From assembly GCA_942493305.1 (NCBI GenBank), contig OW818686.1:3658001-3722000 (forward strand): a DNA stretch of 64,000 nt, written 5' to 3'. Positions 43,347-52,443 of the stretch are shown piece by piece. The stretch is from UBA7672 sp030824255. GTDB lineage: Bacteria > Pseudomonadota > Alphaproteobacteria > Caulobacterales > Hyphomonadaceae. The translations under genes were made by a program, and so were the position numbers. The notes beneath the pieces were generated by a model. That model did no database searches. It saw only the letters and a list, made by a program, of their open reading frames with translations, and was not told where the DNA came from. Numbering within the stretch: the stretch's first letter is position 1; each line of letters starts with the position of its first letter.

Positions 43347-44978
43347 CTAAACCAACCTGCTCTTGTCGCGCGCGGCGGCGATGAAGCTGGCGAAGAGGGG
43401 GTGGGGGGAGAGGGGGCGGGATTTGAGTTCGGGGTGGAACTGGACGCCGATGAACCAGGGGTGGTCGGTGAGCTCCATGATCTCCGGGAGCTTTCCGTCC
43501 GGCGACATGCCCGAGAACACGACGCCGTGCGGGGCGAGCCTGCCGATGATGTCTGCGTTGACCTCGTAGCGGTGGCGGTGGCGCTCCGAGATCGTGCTGG
43601 CGCCGTAGATTTCCGCGACCTTCGAGCCGGGCTTCAGCGTGGCGGGATACGTTCCCAGGCGCATCGTGCCGCCGAGATCACCGCCCGCGACGCGGACTTC
43701 CTTCTCGTTGCCGCGAACCCATTCGGACATCAGGCCGACAGCGGGATATTCCGGATTGCCGAATTCGGTGGTGCCCGCGCCTTCGATGCCGGCGAGGCTT
43801 CGCGCGGCTTCGATGACGGAGAGCTGCATTCCGTAGCAGATGCCGAAGCACGGCAGCTTGTGCTTACGCGCGTAGCCAGCGGCGCGCATCTTGCCGATCG
43901 CGCCACGTTCGCCAAAGCCGCCGGGAAGCAATACGCCATCGACGCTGTCGAGTTCGGAGAGATCGGAATTGGGATCGTCGTAACGGTCTGACGGGATCCA
44001 GGTGAGATTCACCTTCACCTTGTTGGCAAGGCCGCCATGGCCAAGCGCTTCCACCACGGATTTGTAGGCGTCGTGCAGCGCGACGTACTTGCCGACGATG
44101 GCGATGCGGACTTCGCCATCCGGATTGCGGAGCGTCTGCGAGGTCTGGACCCAGTGCTTCAGGTCCGGCGTGGTCTGCTTTTCGAGGCCGAAGTGGCGGA
44201 GCACTTCGTGGTCCAGGCCGCGCGCGTGATATTCGAGCGGGACTTCGTAGATGTGCTGGGCGTCGAGCGCCTCGATGACGGCTTCCGGGCGCACGTTGCA
44301 GAACAGCGCGAGCTTGCGGCGCTCTTCCGGCGGAATCGGCATCGGCGCGCGGCAGAGCAGGATATCGGGCTGGATGCCGATCGAGCGGAGTTCTTTCACC
44401 GAGTGCTGCGTCGGCTTGGTCTTCAGTTCGCCCGCCGTGTTGATGTAGGGCAGCAGCGTGAGATGGATGAAGAGGCTGGCTTCGCGGCCCACATCCTGGC
44501 TGAACTGGCGGATGGCCTCGAAGAACGGCAGGCCTTCGATGTCGCCCACCGTGCCGCCAACTTCGACGAGGACGAAATCGACGTCGTCCGTGTCGGATTT
44601 GATGAATTCCTTGATGGCGTCGGTGACGTGCGGGATCACCTGCAGCGTCGCGCCGAGATAGTCGCCGCGGCGTTCCTTCTCGAGAATCGCCTTGTAGATG
44701 CGGCCTGTGGTGGTGTTGTCGGTCTTGCGGGCCGAGACGCCGGTGAAGCGCTCATAGTGCCCAAGGTCGAGGTCGGTCTCGGCGCCGTCATCGGTGACGA
44801 AGACTTCGCCATGCTGGGTGGGCGACATCGTGCCGGGATCGACGTTGAGATAGGGGTCGAGCTTACGCAGCCGGACGCGGTAGCCGCGCGACTGCAGCAG
44901 GGCGCCAAGCGCTGCCGAGGCAATGCCCTTCCCGAGGGAGGACACAACGCCTCCCGTTATGAAGATGAAACGCTTCAT
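43347..44978 (-). CDS. pyrG: CTP synthase
   Basis: A 543-residue enzyme converting UTP to CTP with ATP and glutamine. Synthase domain FITGGVVSSLGKGIASAAL with DLDLGHYERF; glutaminase domain with the nucleophilic cysteine in FGICYGMQLSV and GVQFHPE. The usual length. It follows secG on the minus strand, a common alphaproteobacterial order (tpiA-secG-pyrG). Confidence 0.97.
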   Translation of the reverse strand: MKRFIFITGGVVSSLGKGIASAALGALLQSRGYRVRLRKLDPYLNVDPGTMSPTQHGEVFVTDDGAETDLDLGHYERFTGVSARKTDNTTTGRIYKAILEKERRGDYLGATLQVIPHVTDAIKEFIKSDTDDVDFVLVEVGGTVGDIEGLPFFEAIRQFSQDVGREASLFIHLTLLPYINTAGELKTKPTQHSVKELRSIGIQPDILLCRAPMPIPPEERRKLALFCNVRPEAVIEALDAQHIYEVPLEYHARGLDHEVLRHFGLEKQTTPDLKHWVQTSQTLRNPDGEVRIAIVGKYVALHDAYKSVVEALGHGGLANKVKVNLTWIPSDRYDDPNSDLSELDSVDGVLLPGGFGERGAIGKMRAAGYARKHKLPCFGICYGMQLSVIEAARSLAGIEGAGTTEFGNPEYPAVGLMSEWVRGNEKEVRVAGGDLGGTMRLGTYPATLKPGSKVAEIYGASTISERHRHRYEVNADIIGRLAPHGVVFSGMSPDGKLPEIMELTDHPWFIGVQFHPELKSRPLSPHPLFASFIAAARDKSRLV

Positions 44979-45044
44979 GACGGACGCCCAATTTAACGAT
45001 TCGCCCGCCGCTAGCGAGGGGGCAGCACTGAATAGTTCAGGCGA

Positions 45045-45575
45045 CTAGTTCGGTGATCCACCGTTTTCCGGCGTCGGGGCCGGCGTGGTGGGCGCAGTTG
45101 TCGCAGGCGCAGGCCGGGCCGGCGCGAGCGGATCAGCCGTCGACGGAGCCGGGCTGGCCGGAGCGGGGGTCGACGCCGGCGGCGTGCCAGCCGGGGCGGT
45201 GGTCGACGCCGGGGGTGTGGTGGCCGGTGCCGTGCTCAGCGGGTCAGGAATGGTGGTGACCGGGGCCGGACCGGGCGTCGCGGGCGTGGTCGACAGCGTG
45301 TCGAACGGGTTGGCGTTGCCCTGGCCTTCGAGCGCGGAAGGGGCCGCATTCGACTGATTGTTGAGGAAAGTCATCGAAATGCTGGTGAGGAAGAACACCA
45401 GGGCCAGACCCATGGTGACCTTGACCAGCAGGCCAGCCGCGCCGCGACCGGAGATCAGGCCGCCCGTGCCGCCGCCGCTCATGCCGAGGGCGCCGCCTTC
45501 GGAACGCTGAAGCATGATCGCGATAACGAGCGCGATGCACGCGATCAGGTGGACGGTCAGGAGGACTGATTGCAT
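45045..45575 (-). CDS. secG: Preprotein translocase subunit SecG with long low-complexity tail
   Basis: A 176-residue SecG of the Sec translocon. The first ~75 residues hold both membrane segments (LLTVHLIACIALVIAIML; LLVKVTMGLALVFFLTSISM) and the conserved GGALGMSGGGTGGLISGRGAAG loop. The remaining ~100 residues are almost entirely Pro, Ala, Thr and Ser (PATTPPASTTAPAGTPPAST), much longer than in model SecG proteins and presumably periplasmic and disordered. It lies between tpiA and pyrG. Confidence 0.93.
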   Translation of the reverse strand: MQSVLLTVHLIACIALVIAIMLQRSEGGALGMSGGGTGGLISGRGAAGLLVKVTMGLALVFFLTSISMTFLNNQSNAAPSALEGQGNANPFDTLSTTPATPGPAPVTTIPDPLSTAPATTPPASTTAPAGTPPASTPAPASPAPSTADPLAPARPAPATTAPTTPAPTPENGGSPN

Positions 45576-45680
45576 GATGTGTGACGCCGGTATGCCGTTT
45601 GGACCGCCTCAAAGCACGTTGGCGGGTTGCGGCCAAGCCCCCACGCACCTTTTCATGTAGTGCCGAGCCGTGGCTGCCCG

Positions 45681-46427
45681 CTAGGCGCAGGCAGCCGCGA
45701 TCTGCAGAAAATCAGCAGCTTTCAGGCTCGCACCGCCGACCAGAGCCCCGTCCACACCCGGCACGGCCATGAGTTCCGCTGCGTTCTCGGGCTTCACGGA
45801 GCCTCCATAAAGAATGCGCATCTGGCCGCCGGCGGCTCCAAAACGGGCTGTCAGGGCCTCTCTGATGAACTGGTGGACTTCGGCGACCTGGGGGGTGGTG
45901 GGGGTGAGGCCGGTGCCGATGGCCCAGACCGGCTCGTAGGCGACAATCGTGTCCGGACGGCCGGCGACGTCGGGAATCGAGCCAGCCAGCTGGCGGCCGA
46001 TGACGTCTAGGGTGTGGGCGGCTTCGCGCTCGGCAAGGCTTTCACCGACGCAAATGATGGGGGTGAGGCCCGCGCGAATGACCGCGGCGGCCTTGGCGGC
46101 GACGATTTCACTGGATTCGGCGTGGTACTGCCGGCGCTCGGAATGACCGACAATCACATAGCGGGCGCCCAGATCGGCCCACATTTCGGCGCTGATATTG
46201 CCGGTGAAGGCCCCGGAGGCCTTCTCGTGGCAGTCCTGGCCGCCGAGCCCGACAGGCGAGCCTTCAAGGGCCTGCCCCACCGACGAGGCGAGCGTGGCGG
46301 GGGGGCAGATGGCAAGGTCCACCCTCATCTGCCCCGCGCCGGCGACCATGCCGGCCACCTCGGCCAGCGAGGCCTTGAGACCGTTCATCTTCCAGTTGCC
46401 GGCAACCAGCTTCCTGCGTTCGCTCAT
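45681..46427 (-). CDS. tpiA: Triosephosphate isomerase
   Basis: A 248-residue TIM barrel enzyme interconverting glyceraldehyde-3-phosphate and dihydroxyacetone phosphate. The catalytic lysine is in NWKMNG (11-16), the histidine in VIVGHSERR and the glutamate in AYEPVWAIGTG. First of the tpiA-secG-pyrG run. The 189-base gap upstream is a divergent promoter region shared with the ppiD-trp operon. Confidence 0.96.
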   Translation of the reverse strand: MSERRKLVAGNWKMNGLKASLAEVAGMVAGAGQMRVDLAICPPATLASSVGQALEGSPVGLGGQDCHEKASGAFTGNISAEMWADLGARYVIVGHSERRQYHAESSEIVAAKAAAVIRAGLTPIICVGESLAEREAAHTLDVIGRQLAGSIPDVAGRPDTIVAYEPVWAIGTGLTPTTPQVAEVHQFIREALTARFGAAGGQMRILYGGSVKPENAAELMAVPGVDGALVGGASLKAADFLQIAAACA

Positions 46428-46616
46428 TCCTCAAATCCCAAAAAACGAAAGCGGCGCAAGGGGCCGGGCCAGACCCCGGACGCCAACCCCATCGCTGCGA
46501 TGTCGCATTTTCCTGTGGCGAACCGGTTTCCCCTCCGCCGCAAAATGCTCTAGCAAGCCGTTTTCCAGCGGACAACCAAGTGAGGTTGCCGCCACGTTTT
46601 CAGGGAGTCGCACCGC

Positions 46617-48530
46617 ATGATTGGCGGAATGCGAAAGTTCGCGCGGTCTAAATGGGCACTGGTTGTCCTGTTCATCCCCCTCGTCATCAGTCTGGCGATG
46701 TTCCTGCCGAACGATTTCACCGGCGGGCTTTCGGGCGGAACGCTGACCAAGATCGGCAACCGCGAGATCAAGGTGCAGGAGGTCGAGGCTGACCTGCAGC
46801 GCGCGATCGACAGGATTCGCGTCGAGCAGAACCGCGTGCTCTCGCAGGCTGACGCCGTGCGCGAAGGCGTGGCCGGGCAGCTGATCAACGAACTGGACGT
46901 GCGCAACACCCTGCTGGCCTATGCCGACAAGGTTGGCATCCAGGCGAGCGATGCGGCCGTCGGCCCTTACCTCATCCGCAACAAGATCTTCCTCGACGAA
47001 TTCGGCCGCGTGAGCACCGATGCGATCGCGCGCGAAGCGGCCAACCGCCGCCAGACCACGCGCGAATTCGAAGGCTTCCTCCGCGACTTCCTCACGCAGG
47101 ACTATATCCGCGAAGCCGCTGGCAGCGCGCTGTCCGTGCCGAAGATCATGTCCCAGCCATGGATCAACTATCTCGGCGAGAGCCGCACATTCAGCCTTGC
47201 GCAGGTGACGGCATCGACCGCCCCGGCGCCGGCGGCCCCGACCGACGCCGAGCTGCAGACCTGGTATGACGCGCACACCGCGAGCTTCCAGCAGCCTGAG
47301 CGTCGCCGCATCTCCGTGCTGACGTATTCGCCGGATGATTTCCTCGACAAGGTTGAGATCACCGAAGAAGAGCTGCGCGCCAAATATCAGGAGCGCATCA
47401 GGGACTATTCGACGGCCGAGACGCGCACCTACACGGAATATCAGGGCGCGGACCGCAACACGGTGCAGGCGTTCATCGACCTTGTGATGCAGGGCATGTC
47501 CGCCGAGGCAGCGCTCGCGCAGTCGCCGAACATCACACCGAAGGAATTCACGGTGAAGCCGGAGGAAGTGGCGAACGAGGAATTCCGTGAATTCCTGTTC
47601 TCCATCCCGAAGGATCAGGTTCACAGCATTCCGATTCCGCCCGACACGCAGGACAGCGGCCTGCCCTTCCGCACTGTGAAGGTGACGGCTGTAACGCCGG
47701 GCGTCGCCACGCCATACGAGCAGATCGCCGACAAGGTTCGTCGCGATGTGACGTGGATGGACGCCGTGGGCCTGTTCGAAGCTTCGGCAGAGCCGTTCCG
47801 CGACGCCGCCGGCGGCCAGTCGCTGGAAGACATCGCCAAGCAGTTCGGCATCCCGCTGGTCACGCTGGCCCCGATCGATGCGCAGGGTCGCACGCAACAG
47901 GGCGAGCAGGCGCAGATCATGACGCAGAACGCGGATGCGATGCGGCAGCTGTTCACGCTGTCGGCCGGCGACATGACCAACGTGTTCGAAGGCGAGAATG
48001 TGCGGACGATGTTCCGCCTCGATGAAGTGGTTGCGCCTTACACGCTGCCCCTCGCCGAGGTGAAGGACCAGGTGCGCAACGAGTGGATGCGCGAGAAGGT
48101 CGTGGCGGTGCGCCGCAAGGCTGCGGACGACATGGCTGCTGCTGTGAAGGCAGGGACAGCGTTCGAGAAAGCTGCGGCTGATGCGAAGCTCACCGCCCTG
48201 CCCTCGCTCACGCTGATCCGCGCGGCGAACACGCCGATCGATCCGGCAGTGCTCTCGGGCGCTTTCGAGCTCAAGGCTGGCGAGACCGGTGTTGTCGTGG
48301 GCCAGGATGGCAATCCGTGGGTTGCCCGCGTCGAGAAGATTGAGCCAGTCACTCCGGAAGTCGCGGAGACGCTGCGGGCGCAGCTGGGCCAGGATGTGGC
48401 GCAGTCGATCCTGCAGGACATCAACGAGACGTTCATTCGCGGCCTGCGCGCCGAGATCGACTACAAGCGCGACGACGCCGCGATCCAAGCCTATCTCCAG
48501 CGACTGGTTGGGGACAGCGAGACGCAATGA
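46617..48530 (+). CDS. PpiD-like periplasmic folding factor (SurA-N / rotamase)
   Basis: A 637-residue protein anchored by one N-terminal membrane segment (WALVVLFIPLVISLAMFLP). The SurA-N-type chaperone region follows (GNREIKVQEVEADLQRAIDR..., ANRRQTTREFEGFLRDFL), then parvulin-like domains (ERRRISVLTYSPDDFLDK; FRTVKVTAVTPGVATPYEQI). It should help outer-membrane and secreted proteins leave the Sec translocon. It opens the trp run: its stop overlaps the trpE start (ATGA). Confidence 0.88.
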   Translation: MIGGMRKFARSKWALVVLFIPLVISLAMFLPNDFTGGLSGGTLTKIGNREIKVQEVEADLQRAIDRIRVEQNRVLSQADAVREGVAGQLINELDVRNTLLAYADKVGIQASDAAVGPYLIRNKIFLDEFGRVSTDAIAREAANRRQTTREFEGFLRDFLTQDYIREAAGSALSVPKIMSQPWINYLGESRTFSLAQVTASTAPAPAAPTDAELQTWYDAHTASFQQPERRRISVLTYSPDDFLDKVEITEEELRAKYQERIRDYSTAETRTYTEYQGADRNTVQAFIDLVMQGMSAEAALAQSPNITPKEFTVKPEEVANEEFREFLFSIPKDQVHSIPIPPDTQDSGLPFRTVKVTAVTPGVATPYEQIADKVRRDVTWMDAVGLFEASAEPFRDAAGGQSLEDIAKQFGIPLVTLAPIDAQGRTQQGEQAQIMTQNADAMRQLFTLSAGDMTNVFEGENVRTMFRLDEVVAPYTLPLAEVKDQVRNEWMREKVVAVRRKAADDMAAAVKAGTAFEKAAADAKLTALPSLTLIRAANTPIDPAVLSGAFELKAGETGVVVGQDGNPWVARVEKIEPVTPEVAETLRAQLGQDVAQSILQDINETFIRGLRAEIDYKRDDAAIQAYLQRLVGDSETQ

Positions 48531-49963
48531 CGAAGACCGCCCCGTCCCTCATCGTAAGGCGGCGGGTCGACGATACGGAGTCGCCGGTTTCAGCGATGCT
48601 GAAGCTGAACCCGATGTCGGCCGGGCTCGTGCTGTTCGAAAGCGTGGTCGGCGGGGAATCCCGCGGACGCTACAGCTTTATCGGGATGCAACCAGACCTG
48701 TGGTGGCGCGTGGCGGGCGGCAAGGCCGAGACGTCGCTGACGCAGAACTTCCGCGAAATCCTGGAAACGTCGACAGACATCATGGGCTCGCTGCGCGGTT
48801 TCATCGATGCCTGCAAGGTGGACGGCATGGACGGACTGCCGCCAATGGCGGCGGGCGCGTTCGGCTATCTCGGCTATGACATGGTGCGCCATGTCGAGAC
48901 GCTGCCGGAGCCGAAGCCGGACCCGACGGGCGTTCCCGAAGCGATGCTGATGCGGCCGGGCGTGGTGCTGATCTTCGACGGGGTGAAGCAGGAGATCATT
49001 CTCTCCGCGCCGTCGCGTGGCGGGGAAGCGGCGACCAACGCGCTGCTCGACCGGGTGGAGGCGACGCTGGACCTGCCGCTGCCGCCGTCGCGGCCGAGCG
49101 AAGCGCCGGTCGAGAAGGTCGACTTTACGTCCAACACGACGAAGACGCGCTATCTCGAGATGGTCGAGAAGGCGAAGGGCTATATCCACGCGGGCGACAT
49201 CTTCCAGGTCGTGCCGAGCCAGCGCTTCTCCGCGCCGTTCGAGCGGTCTCCGTTTGCGTTCTATCGTGCGCTGCGCCGGCTGAATCCTTCGCCCTTCATG
49301 TTCTATGTGAATTTCGGCGACTTCCAGGTTTCAGGATCGAGCCCGGAAATCCTGGTGCGCGTGCGGAAGAATGTCGTGACGGTTCGCCCCATCGCGGGGA
49401 CGTTGCCGCGGGGAGCGACGCCCGAGCTTGATGTCGCGAACGAGAAGAAGCTGATCTCCGATCCAAAAGAGCGCGCAGAGCATCTGATGCTGCTGGACCT
49501 TGGCCGCAACGATGTGGGCCGGGTGGCGGCGCGCGGCACGGTGAAGGTGACGGAGAGCTTCAACATCGAACGCTATTCCCACGTGATGCACATCGTTTCC
49601 AACGTGCAGGGCGTGCTGAAGGAGGGCGAGGACATGGTCTCCGCCCTCGCCGCCGGCTTCCCGGCGGGAACGACATCGGGCGCGCCGAAGATCCGCGCGA
49701 TGGAGATCATCACTGAACTCGAGCCGCATGCGCGCGGCGTCTATGCGGGCGGCGTCGGCTATTTCGGCGCGGGCGGCGACATGGACACCTGCATCGCGCT
49801 GCGCACGGCCGTCTTCAAGGACGGCCGCATCAATGTGCAGGCGGGGGGCGGCGTCGTGTTCGACAGCAATCCCGAGAGCGAATTCATGGAGACGGTGCAC
49901 AAGGCGAGCGCCCTGTTCCGCGCCGCCGAGGAATCCGCGCGGTATGACCGGGGGAACCGCTGA
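48527..49963 (+). CDS. trpE: Anthranilate synthase component I
   Basis: A 478-residue chorismate-utilising enzyme making anthranilate, first committed step of tryptophan synthesis. GRYSFIGMQP, IFQVVPSQRFSAPF, RPIAGTLPRGATPE, LLDLGRNDVGRVA, GTTSGAPKIRAMEII and QAGGGVVFDSNPESEF are all present. It pairs with TrpG, encoded next with a one-base stop/start overlap. Translationally coupled to ppiD upstream, so tryptophan genes may follow envelope-gene expression. Confidence 0.96.
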   Translation: MTKTAPSLIVRRRVDDTESPVSAMLKLNPMSAGLVLFESVVGGESRGRYSFIGMQPDLWWRVAGGKAETSLTQNFREILETSTDIMGSLRGFIDACKVDGMDGLPPMAAGAFGYLGYDMVRHVETLPEPKPDPTGVPEAMLMRPGVVLIFDGVKQEIILSAPSRGGEAATNALLDRVEATLDLPLPPSRPSEAPVEKVDFTSNTTKTRYLEMVEKAKGYIHAGDIFQVVPSQRFSAPFERSPFAFYRALRRLNPSPFMFYVNFGDFQVSGSSPEILVRVRKNVVTVRPIAGTLPRGATPELDVANEKKLISDPKERAEHLMLLDLGRNDVGRVAARGTVKVTESFNIERYSHVMHIVSNVQGVLKEGEDMVSALAAGFPAGTTSGAPKIRAMEIITELEPHARGVYAGGVGYFGAGGDMDTCIALRTAVFKDGRINVQAGGGVVFDSNPESEFMETVHKASALFRAAEESARYDRGNR

Positions 49964-50547
49964 TGAAGGTTCTGCTCATCGATAACTACGACTCGTTCAC
50001 GTACAACCTCGTCCACTATCTGGAAGAGATCAGCCCGGACGTGGACGTCGAAGTGGTGCGCAACGATGCGCTCACAGTGAAAGAAGCGCTGGCGAAGGGC
50101 GCTGATGCGATCGTTCTTTCGCCGGGACCGTGCACGCCGAACGAGGCGGGCATCTGCATGGACCTGATCCGCCAGGCGCCGGACGACATGCCCATTCTCG
50201 GCGTATGCCTCGGCCATCAGGCGATCGGACAGGCGATGGGCGGCATCGTGGAAGGCGCGATGGAAATCGTTCACGGCAAGGCGTGGGACGTGAAGGTGCT
50301 CGGCGGCGATCTCTTTGCTGGCGTACCGGAGCATCTGGAAGTCGTGCGCTATCATTCGCTGGCGATCCGGCGGAACGGGATGCCGAACGTGCTGACGGTG
50401 GACGCCGAAACGGCGGACGGCGAGATCATGGCGGTGAGCCATGCGACGCGGCCGATCTATGGCGTGCAGTTCCATCCGGAATCCATCGGCTCGCAGCACG
50501 GCAAGACGATGCTCGCAAACTTCCTGAAGAAGGCGGGCCTCGCATGA
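49963..50547 (+). CDS. trpG: Anthranilate synthase component II (glutamine amidotransferase)
   Basis: A 194-residue class I glutaminase supplying ammonia to TrpE. The catalytic cysteine is Cys82 (LGVCLGHQAIGQ) and His171/Glu173 are in GVQFHPESIGS; the oxyanion site is SPGPCTPNEAG. It starts on the last base of the trpE stop codon and overlaps trpD by four bases. Confidence 0.96.
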   Translation: MKVLLIDNYDSFTYNLVHYLEEISPDVDVEVVRNDALTVKEALAKGADAIVLSPGPCTPNEAGICMDLIRQAPDDMPILGVCLGHQAIGQAMGGIVEGAMEIVHGKAWDVKVLGGDLFAGVPEHLEVVRYHSLAIRRNGMPNVLTVDAETADGEIMAVSHATRPIYGVQFHPESIGSQHGKTMLANFLKKAGLA

Positions 50548-51557
50548 GCGATGCGGTTCGTCTCACGGTCGGCAAGCTCGCGGATGGCAGCCGCCCGACG
50601 CCGGCGGAGATGACGGCGGCGTTCGAGGCCATTCTCGCGGGCGAGGCGGAGCAATCGCTGATCGCGGCTTTCCTGATGGGCCTGCGCATTCGCGGCGAGA
50701 CGGCGGACGACATCATCGCGGGCGCGCGCGTGATGCGCCAGCACATGCGCAAGGTGAAGGCGCCGGCCGGCGCGGTCGACACATGCGGCACGGGCGGTAT
50801 CGGCTGGACGTCGCTGAACACCTCCACGGCGGTGGCGCTGGTGACGGCGGGCGCAGGCGTCGTGGTGGCCAAGCATGGCAACCGATCGAAGAGCAAGGCG
50901 GGCTCGGCGGATGTGCTGGAGACGCTGGGCGTCAACCTGTCGCCGAGCGACGAGCAGCTGCAGGCGAGCCTCGAGGAGGCGGGCGTGGCCTTCATGTTCG
51001 CGCCTGCGCATCACGCGGCGATGAAGCATGTCGCCCCGGTGCGCGCCGCGCTGGGCATGCGGACGATCTTCAACATGATGGGGCCGCTGGCCAATCCGGC
51101 TGGCGTGAAGCGGCAGGTGCTGGGCGTGTTTGCGCCGGAGTGGATCGGGCCGTTCGCGGATGCCTTGCTCGCGCTGGGCGTGGAGCGGGCGATGGTGGTT
51201 CACGGCGTGGACGGGATGGACGAGATTTCGACGACGGGCGCGACGCTGGTGGCGGATATCCGGGATGGCGCGATCCGCATGCAGGACCTGACCCCGGAAC
51301 GGATGGGGCTGCAGCGCGCGACGCTGGACCAGTTGCGCGGCGGCACGGTGGCGGAGAACGCGCTGTCGCTGAAGCGCGTGCTGGCGGGCGAGCCGGGTCC
51401 GTTCGCGGATCTTGTGCTCGCCAATGCGGGCGCGGCGATCCTGGTGGCGGGAAAGACGGACAGCCTGCTTGAGGGGATCGCGCTGGCGCGCAAGTCGATC
51501 GACAAGGGCCGCGCGATGGCGGCGCTCGAAGCGCTGAAGAAGGCTTCCAATGGTTGA
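50544..51557 (+). CDS. trpD: Anthranilate phosphoribosyltransferase
   Basis: A 337-residue enzyme adding PRPP to anthranilate. DTCGTGGIGWTSLNTSTAVAL is the PRPP-binding loop; KHGNRSKSKAGSADVLE and FNMMGPLANPA bind anthranilate. The ATG at 50544 overlaps the trpG stop; the longer frame upstream inside trpG is rejected. Its end overlaps trpC by eight bases. Confidence 0.96.
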   Translation: MSDAVRLTVGKLADGSRPTPAEMTAAFEAILAGEAEQSLIAAFLMGLRIRGETADDIIAGARVMRQHMRKVKAPAGAVDTCGTGGIGWTSLNTSTAVALVTAGAGVVVAKHGNRSKSKAGSADVLETLGVNLSPSDEQLQASLEEAGVAFMFAPAHHAAMKHVAPVRAALGMRTIFNMMGPLANPAGVKRQVLGVFAPEWIGPFADALLALGVERAMVVHGVDGMDEISTTGATLVADIRDGAIRMQDLTPERMGLQRATLDQLRGGTVAENALSLKRVLAGEPGPFADLVLANAGAAILVAGKTDSLLEGIALARKSIDKGRAMAALEALKKASNG

Positions 51558-52365
51558 CGTGCCTGACAAGCTGAAGGCGATCATCGCTTACAAGCACGAT
51601 GAAGTCGCAGCGCTGAAGCGCGAGCGGACGATGAGTTCGCTGCTGGCGGATGCGATGGCGGCGTCAAAGCCGCGCGGGTTTGCGGACAAGCTGCTCGGGA
51701 TCGCGAAGGCGGATGGCAACGCACTGATCTGCGAAGTGAAGCGCAAGAGCCCATCGGCGGGCGATATCTCGCCGGGCCGGGATCAGGTGGCGGTGGCGCG
51801 CGATTACGAGGCAGGTGGCGCGGCGTGCATTTCGGTGCTGACGGATGGGCCAAGCTTTGGCGGCTCGCTGGCGGACATGGTGAGCGTGCGGGAGGCGATC
51901 GCCCTGCCCGTGCTCCGCAAGGACTTCATGGTCGATCCGATCCAGATCGTGGAAGCGCGGGCGGCGGGGGCCGACGCTATCCTGATCATCATGGCGGCGG
52001 TGGATGATGCGCTGGCGGGCGAGTTGCACGCCACGGCGGACGAGCTGGGCATGTCGGTGCTGCTGGAAGCGCATGACGAGGCGGAACTGGTGCGGGCGCT
52101 GGGCTTCCCCTCGCCGCTGCTGGGCGTGAACAATCGGAACCTGCGGACCTTCACCATCGACCTCAGCGTCACCGAGCAGCTCGCGGACCTGATTCCGGAT
52201 GTAGCGGCGTCAGGCCGGATCCTGATCTCCGAAAGCGGCGTGAAGACCCCGGACGACATCCATCGCCTGCGGAAGTCCGGTGCGCGGGGATTCCTGATCG
52301 GGGAAAGCCTGATGCGGTCGGAAAATCCCGTCGAATCCGTGCACTCGCTGGCCGCAGTACGGTAA
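51550..52365 (+). CDS. trpC: Indole-3-glycerol phosphate synthase
   Basis: A 271-residue TIM barrel enzyme closing the indole ring. CEVKRKSPSAGDISPG has the catalytic lysine; LRKDFMVDPIQIVEARAAGAD, LGVNNRNLRTF and ISESGVKTPDDI are conserved. Monofunctional, without a TrpF domain. Last of the coupled trp run; the gap to lexA is only 78 bases and holds the lexA promoter. Confidence 0.96.
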   Translation: MVDVPDKLKAIIAYKHDEVAALKRERTMSSLLADAMAASKPRGFADKLLGIAKADGNALICEVKRKSPSAGDISPGRDQVAVARDYEAGGAACISVLTDGPSFGGSLADMVSVREAIALPVLRKDFMVDPIQIVEARAAGADAILIIMAAVDDALAGELHATADELGMSVLLEAHDEAELVRALGFPSPLLGVNNRNLRTFTIDLSVTEQLADLIPDVAASGRILISESGVKTPDDIHRLRKSGARGFLIGESLMRSENPVESVHSLAAVR

Positions 52366-52382
52366 ACTGGAACTAGCCGGAA

Positions 52383-52411
52383 TTGACCCAAAACGTGAAC
52401 GGTAGTAGAAC
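52383..52411 (+). promoter_or_regulatory. lexA promoter with overlapping LexA box
   Basis: TTGACC at 52383-52388, then after 17 bases TAGAAC as -10. The LexA direct repeat GAAC-GGTAGTA-GAAC (52397-52411) covers the -10, giving negative autoregulation. It lies 32 bases before the lexA ATG. Confidence 0.85.
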
Positions 52412-52443
52412 TATCTGCGACTCAACGGTTTGGCGGAACTCCT

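Noticed and set aside
45085..45357. Plus-strand ORF opposite the SecG tail with repetitive Gly/Val/Ala composition
   Set aside because: It is the complement of the low-complexity Pro/Thr/Ala coding sequence and has no independent support.
46431..48527. 698-codon minus-strand ORF opposite ppiD
   Set aside because: It is the mirror frame of a well-supported gene in GC-rich DNA; its composition (Arg, His, Leu, Ala) is typical of such shadows.
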